Assembly: GCF_004114955.1 (NCBI RefSeq)
Contig: NZ_CP030053.1
Location: forward strand, 1,984,001-2,048,000
From: Bradyrhizobium guangzhouense
GTDB lineage: Bacteria > Pseudomonadota > Alphaproteobacteria > Rhizobiales > Xanthobacteraceae
Direction of reading: 5' to 3'
DNA: 64,000 bases
Every line of letters starts with the position of its first letter. Position 1 is the stretch's first letter. The notes under the pieces are model-generated. The model had not been told where the DNA came from, did no database searches, and was given only the letters and a program-made list of their open reading frames with translations. The position numbers and the translations under genes are program-made. Of this stretch, positions 62,171 to 64,000 are shown in pieces.

Positions 62171-63481
62171 CTATGCGCCGTAGGTCGATCCTTTCGGCAA
62201 CGGAAACACCGGATCTTGCGTCCTGATGTTGGTCGGCCACACCACGGAAATGTGCTCGCCCGCATTCTGCATCACCACCGGCGTCGAGCGCTCGTTCTGG
62301 CCGGACAGCGGCGTGCCCGGCGGGAAGAATTTCACGCCATAGCCCTGGATGGTGCCACCGGCAGGGATGTCGACGTCGAGCGCCGCCTTGCGAATGGCCT
62401 CCGGCTCGAAGCTGCCGTATTTCTCTTTCGCCACCGGCAGCACGTTGTTGAGCAAAACCCAGGTCTGGTTAAAGCCCATCGAGCAGTGCGGCGGTACGTC
62501 GGTGGCGCCGGTCTTGGCCTGGTAGCGCGTGACCATGGTCTTGATCAGCTCGCCCATGCCCGGCGCGAGCTTCGAGGGGTCGAGCAATTGCGCCGGGACC
62601 GGATCGATGTTGCAGAAATGGTCGATGTCGGCGCCGAAGGTCGCGCGCAGCTTGTCGAGTTGGCTGTAACCGGCGCCGGCGCCGAACAGCATCTTGAAGC
62701 GAAGCCCGCTCTCGCGCGCCTGGCGCAGGAACAGGGTGATATCAGGGTTGTAGCCGGCATGCGAGATCACGTCGACCTTGGCGCGCTTGAGCTTGGTCAC
62801 CAGCACCGAGAGATCGGGGGCCGAGGCCGAATAACCCTCGTGCAGCACGACCTGGATGCCGGCCTCCTTCGCGTAGGCCTCGTCGGCGGAAGCGACGCCG
62901 ACGCCATAGGGACCGTCCTCGTGGATCAGTGCGACCTTGACGTCCTTCGGCTCCATGCCGAGCTTGCCCTTGGCGTGCTCGGCGAGGAAGCCGGCGAAGG
63001 CCTGGCCGTACTGGTCGGAATGGATCTGCGCGCGAAACACATATTGCAGGTTCTTGTCCTTGAACACGGCGGTCGACACCGCGGTCGTGATCCAGAGGAT
63101 CTTCTTCTGCTGCTCGACCTTCGCCGCCAGCGGCACGGCATGCGCGCTGGAATAGACGCCGTTGATGATGTCGATCTTCTCCTGGCTGATCAGCCGCTCG
63201 GCCTCGTTGATGGCGATTTCGGCCTTGCTTTGGGAGTCGGCGGGGACCGGCACGATCTTGGTCTTGCCGCCGATGCCGCCCTTCTCGTTGACGAGATCGA
63301 TGGCGATCTGCGTGCCGACCGAGGAGGCGACCGAGCCGCCCGCGGCGAATGGTCCGGTGAGATCGTAGATCAGGCCGATGCGCAAATTCTCGGCTTGCGC
63401 CTGGGCCCGTGTCCAATCGAGGCTGAGCGTGGCGGCGGCAGCCGCCGTACCCTTCAGCAGCTGCCTGCGTGAAGTCGGCAT
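62171..63481 (-). CDS. Liv-type substrate-binding protein (Tat-exported)
   Basis: This 436-residue binding protein has a twin-arginine signal (SRRQLLKGTAAAAATLSLDW; Arg6-Arg7 within residues 4-10), then ENLRIGLIYDLTGPFAAGGS and the same fold and landmarks as the protein at 32217-33527 (INGVYSSAHAVPLAAKVEQQ, KVDVISHAGYNPDITLFLRQARESGL). It therefore belongs to the same Liv class but is folded before export. No transporter genes are adjacent inside the window. Starts upstream of 63481 would place residues before the Tat motif. Confidence 0.9.
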   Translation of the reverse strand: MPTSRRQLLKGTAAAAATLSLDWTRAQAQAENLRIGLIYDLTGPFAAGGSVASSVGTQIAIDLVNEKGGIGGKTKIVPVPADSQSKAEIAINEAERLISQEKIDIINGVYSSAHAVPLAAKVEQQKKILWITTAVSTAVFKDKNLQYVFRAQIHSDQYGQAFAGFLAEHAKGKLGMEPKDVKVALIHEDGPYGVGVASADEAYAKEAGIQVVLHEGYSASAPDLSVLVTKLKRAKVDVISHAGYNPDITLFLRQARESGLRFKMLFGAGAGYSQLDKLRATFGADIDHFCNIDPVPAQLLDPSKLAPGMGELIKTMVTRYQAKTGATDVPPHCSMGFNQTWVLLNNVLPVAKEKYGSFEPEAIRKAALDVDIPAGGTIQGYGVKFFPPGTPLSGQNERSTPVVMQNAGEHISVVWPTNIRTQDPVFPLPKGSTYGA

Positions 63482-63922
63482 CCTATCCCTCCCTCCGGTC
63501 AGTCGTTTGCGACTGGTCTTATGTTTTTTGGCGAGTATTTGGAGGGCGTCCGCGAAAGTCAACATGCGCCGCACTAGGCAATTCGGACGCGTGATCGCTT
63601 CGGCATTTTTCCCTGAGTATCATTCTTTTTGCGCTGCGCCGTGCTTGGTTCGCAATCATTCGAGGGCGACGCATCAGGGTGGAGACGAGCATCCGCCTGT
63701 CACGCGTGTATTTTCGGCTTCGTCGCGATGCCGCAGCATCTCCCGCAGATGTGATGGCTTTGCTCAACGCATTTGCAGCAGGGCAGGGCTCATGACCGGC
63801 ATTCGGCTTGTGCGCATCGGAGGTTGCGTGCCATCCTAGCGCGGTAAATTGCACGGGAAGCCAATTCCCGGCTTGGCCATTGCGCCACGTTCAGGGTGGA
63901 AACAAAGCTCAGGAGAAGAGAT
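63482..63922. other. Gene-free gap before the last gene
   Basis: Frames on both strands are open here but Arg/Ser/Pro-rich and not recognisable; I call none. The last 100 bases should contain the promoter of the gene at 63923. A short inverted pair GGGAAGCCAATTCCC (63858-63872) is present. Confidence 0.5.
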
Positions 63923-64000
63923 ATGATGTGGACGCTTCGTCTTACGGGGCTCGCTTGCGTTGGCCTGTTGCTGTCCTCGGTCAGCGCCCTCGCGGGGCCC
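63923..64000 (+). CDS. Secreted protein, N-terminal fragment (window edge)
   Basis: ATG 63923 (or the next ATG) follows AGGAGAAGAG and opens a frame MMWTLRLTGLACVGLL and on to the window end with a Sec signal peptide (SSVSALAG near residue 24). The mature protein lies outside the window, so no product can be named. Confidence 0.65.
   Translation, partial: MMWTLRLTGLACVGLLLSSVSALAGP

Noticed and set aside
63519..63854. 111-codon minus-strand frame
   Set aside because: It is Arg/Ser/Pro/Ala-rich, has no domain and overlaps an equally unconvincing plus-strand frame.

Overview
The window is a high-GC (about 64%) alphaproteobacterial chromosome segment. Gene order, codon use, many small conserved hypotheticals and families of short palindromic intergenic repeats all point to Bradyrhizobium or a close relative. 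I see no rRNA, tRNA, CRISPR array, prophage or complete insertion sequence. Most of it looks like core chromosome with several accessory or decaying patches.

Layout. 0-6.3 kb: end of folA, the membrane protease regulator pair hflK-hflC, a DUF2065 protein, a DegP-type protease, then divergent serB and miaA. 6.4-13.5 kb: branched-chain amino acid synthesis (leader peptide/attenuator, ilvB, a threonine dehydratase, ilvH, a methyltransferase, two exporters, ilvC). 13.9-18.3 kb: a ferric-reductase-like membrane protein facing a TetR regulator over twin palindromic operators, then two envelope-modifying enzymes (a sulfatase-fold phosphotransferase-like protein and LpxO). 18.4-26.3 kb: three transport modules: a NEW3-protein/ABC-ATPase/ABC-permease trio, an OpuC/ProU-like osmoprotectant system with permease and binding protein fused, and a taurine/sulfonate-type ATPase-permease pair. 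26.3-29.7 kb: a compact operon of DUF305 protein, YVTN beta-propeller, ECF sigma factor and anti-sigma factor, preceded by an ECF-like promoter and a palindrome. 29.8-31.4 kb: two divergent broken genes (cupin, solute-binding protein). 31.4-37.9 kb: NUDIX hydrolase, a full Liv-type ABC transporter and an overlapping PPK2 gene.

38-50 kb: metallo-beta-lactamase-fold protein, a HEXXH zincin, a large MscS-type channel, NAD-malic enzyme, a BlaI/M56 (BlaR1-like) sensor pair with an unusual duplicated C-terminal domain, RlpA and several very small proteins. 50-56.9 kb: a Baeyer-Villiger-type monooxygenase fused to an alpha/beta hydrolase, a carboxylesterase homologue lacking its catalytic serine, a LigB-family dioxygenase, and a binding-protein-like gene flanked by copies of the dioxygenase 3' end. 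57-64 kb: glgC-glgA, a Gly/Tyr-rich secreted protein, a second RlpA-like protein, small peptides, a Tat-exported Liv-type binding protein and the start of a secreted protein cut by the window edge.

Most notable: the ilv attenuator with its Ile/Leu/Val-rich leader peptide; the DUF305-YVTN-ECF operon; the NEW3-ABC trio resembling NosFY without NosD; the monooxygenase-esterase fusion; the serine-less carboxylesterase; the duplicated sensor domain in the M56 protein; and clustered lesions at 30.1-30.5 kb. All family assignments come from reading the translated sequence; no database search was run.
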